Shown here: positions 63,758-64,000 of the stretch, piece after piece | How positions within the stretch are numbered: position 1 is the stretch's first letter | Layout of the letters: every line of letters begins with the position of its first letter | Assembly (NCBI RefSeq): GCF_000011005.1 | Contig: NC_013665.1 | Coordinates: 186,001-250,000 of the forward strand | Direction of reading: 5' to 3' | Length of the DNA stretch: 64,000 nt | Source of the DNA: Methanocella paludicola SANAE | Lineage (GTDB): Archaea; Halobacteriota; Methanocellia; Methanocellales; Methanocellaceae | Position numbers and translations under genes: made by a program | The notes under the pieces: model-generated | What the model saw: only the letters and a program-made list of their open reading frames with translations | What the model was told of the DNA's origin: nothing | Database searches by the model: none

Positions 63758-64000
63758 CTAACTTAACCCCCCTTCGGCCTTAACATAAGCCTCAGGAGGC
63801 TTTTTTATATCAGCCCAGGTCCTTATAAACTTGTTGATGTCGTTCTTCTTCGCTTTCCGCCTCTTCCTCAGCATCTTCGGCGCTCCGGTCAGGGCATCCC
63901 ACTTCGCCCTCAGGATGGTCTTCCCATGGCCTTTCAGCACATAATAGGGGATCACGCCCATGCTACGACCTGCGATGAACGGCAGCGACGTCACAAGCAG
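63758..64000 (-). CDS. C-terminal part of a GT2-type glycosyltransferase (cut by window edge)
   Basis: The frame runs to the right edge without a start, so the beginning lies outside the window. The visible 80 residues contain a hydrophobic segment (SLPFIAGRSMGVIPYYVLKG) followed by a strongly basic tail (GAPKMLRKRRKAKKNDINKF), the usual end of GT2 enzymes of rhamnan/O-antigen type that stay at the membrane. The stop lies 14 bp before the permease start, so it belongs to the same operon as the exporter. The assignment rests on tail resemblance only. Confidence 0.6.
   Translation of the reverse strand: MLVTSLPFIAGRSMGVIPYYVLKGHGKTILRAKWDALTGAPKMLRKRRKAKKNDINKFIRTWADIKKPPEAYVKAEGGLS

Overview
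The window looks like a chromosomal segment of a methanogenic archaeon, most likely a Methanocella relative (order Methanocellales). The case rests on gene content: HypD, MptE-type pterin pyrophosphokinase (tetrahydromethanopterin pathway), F420H2:NADP reductase, aEF-1beta, NMD3, Taw2, ABCE1, eS17, archaeal TATA boxes, an alanine tRNA without encoded CCA, and a PGF-CTERM (archaeosortase) substrate. The genus is inferred; no database search was possible.

Layout. 1-13,900 is core metabolism: SpoIIM-like fragment, nadA-hypD, a membrane-anchored protein, tRNA-Ala, a hairpin-rich non-coding stretch and a 24-nt tandem repeat, zinc-ribbon/aEF-1beta, argG, a 1.1-kb gap with nested palindromes, carAB, and a fructose-bisphosphate aldolase/phosphofructokinase pair. 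13,900-19,750 carries two copies of a 320-370-bp palindromic repeat, the second split by an IS3-family element, around taw2-nmd3 and a histone-H1-like-tailed protein. 19,770-39,160 holds a glycosyltransferase, a DtxR-feoB iron operon with tandem operators, ABCE1, npdG, a HhH-GPD glycosylase, an Mrp ATPase, class II HMG-CoA reductase, ileS-mptE, and an eS17-dapA-dapB-ferredoxin-asd lysine operon.

39,450-64,000 is accessory. Three glycosyltransferases come first. The most unusual part follows: a compact nonribosomal peptide/acyl-amino-acid cluster (42.4-52.2 kb) made of a beta-keto acid cleavage enzyme, an acyl-adenylating enzyme fused to a carrier domain, a C-A-PCP-TE synthetase whose thioesterase has Cys in place of the nucleophilic Ser, an Sfp-type phosphopantetheinyl transferase and two glycosyltransferases, joined by overlapping stops and starts. 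A plausible reading is that the ligase loads an acyl group on its carrier domain, the condensation domain joins it to an aliphatic amino acid, and the thioesterase releases the product, which may then be glycosylated. From 52 kb to the right edge is a visibly more AT-rich surface-polysaccharide locus: methyltransferases, GT2 enzymes, a methyltransferase-GT2-GT2 fusion, an acyltransferase, a multispanning membrane protein, a small transporter and a Wzm/Wzt-type ABC exporter.

Non-coding highlights are two candidate structured RNAs (3674-3890 and 27855-27937), several large palindromic repeats built from CACAGAG- or CACGAAG-like words, a perfect 15-bp inverted repeat in the HMG-CoA reductase promoter region that shares a word with the 24-nt tandem repeat, and two genes (42.4 kb and 53.1 kb) whose natural start is out of frame by one base next to a homopolymer.
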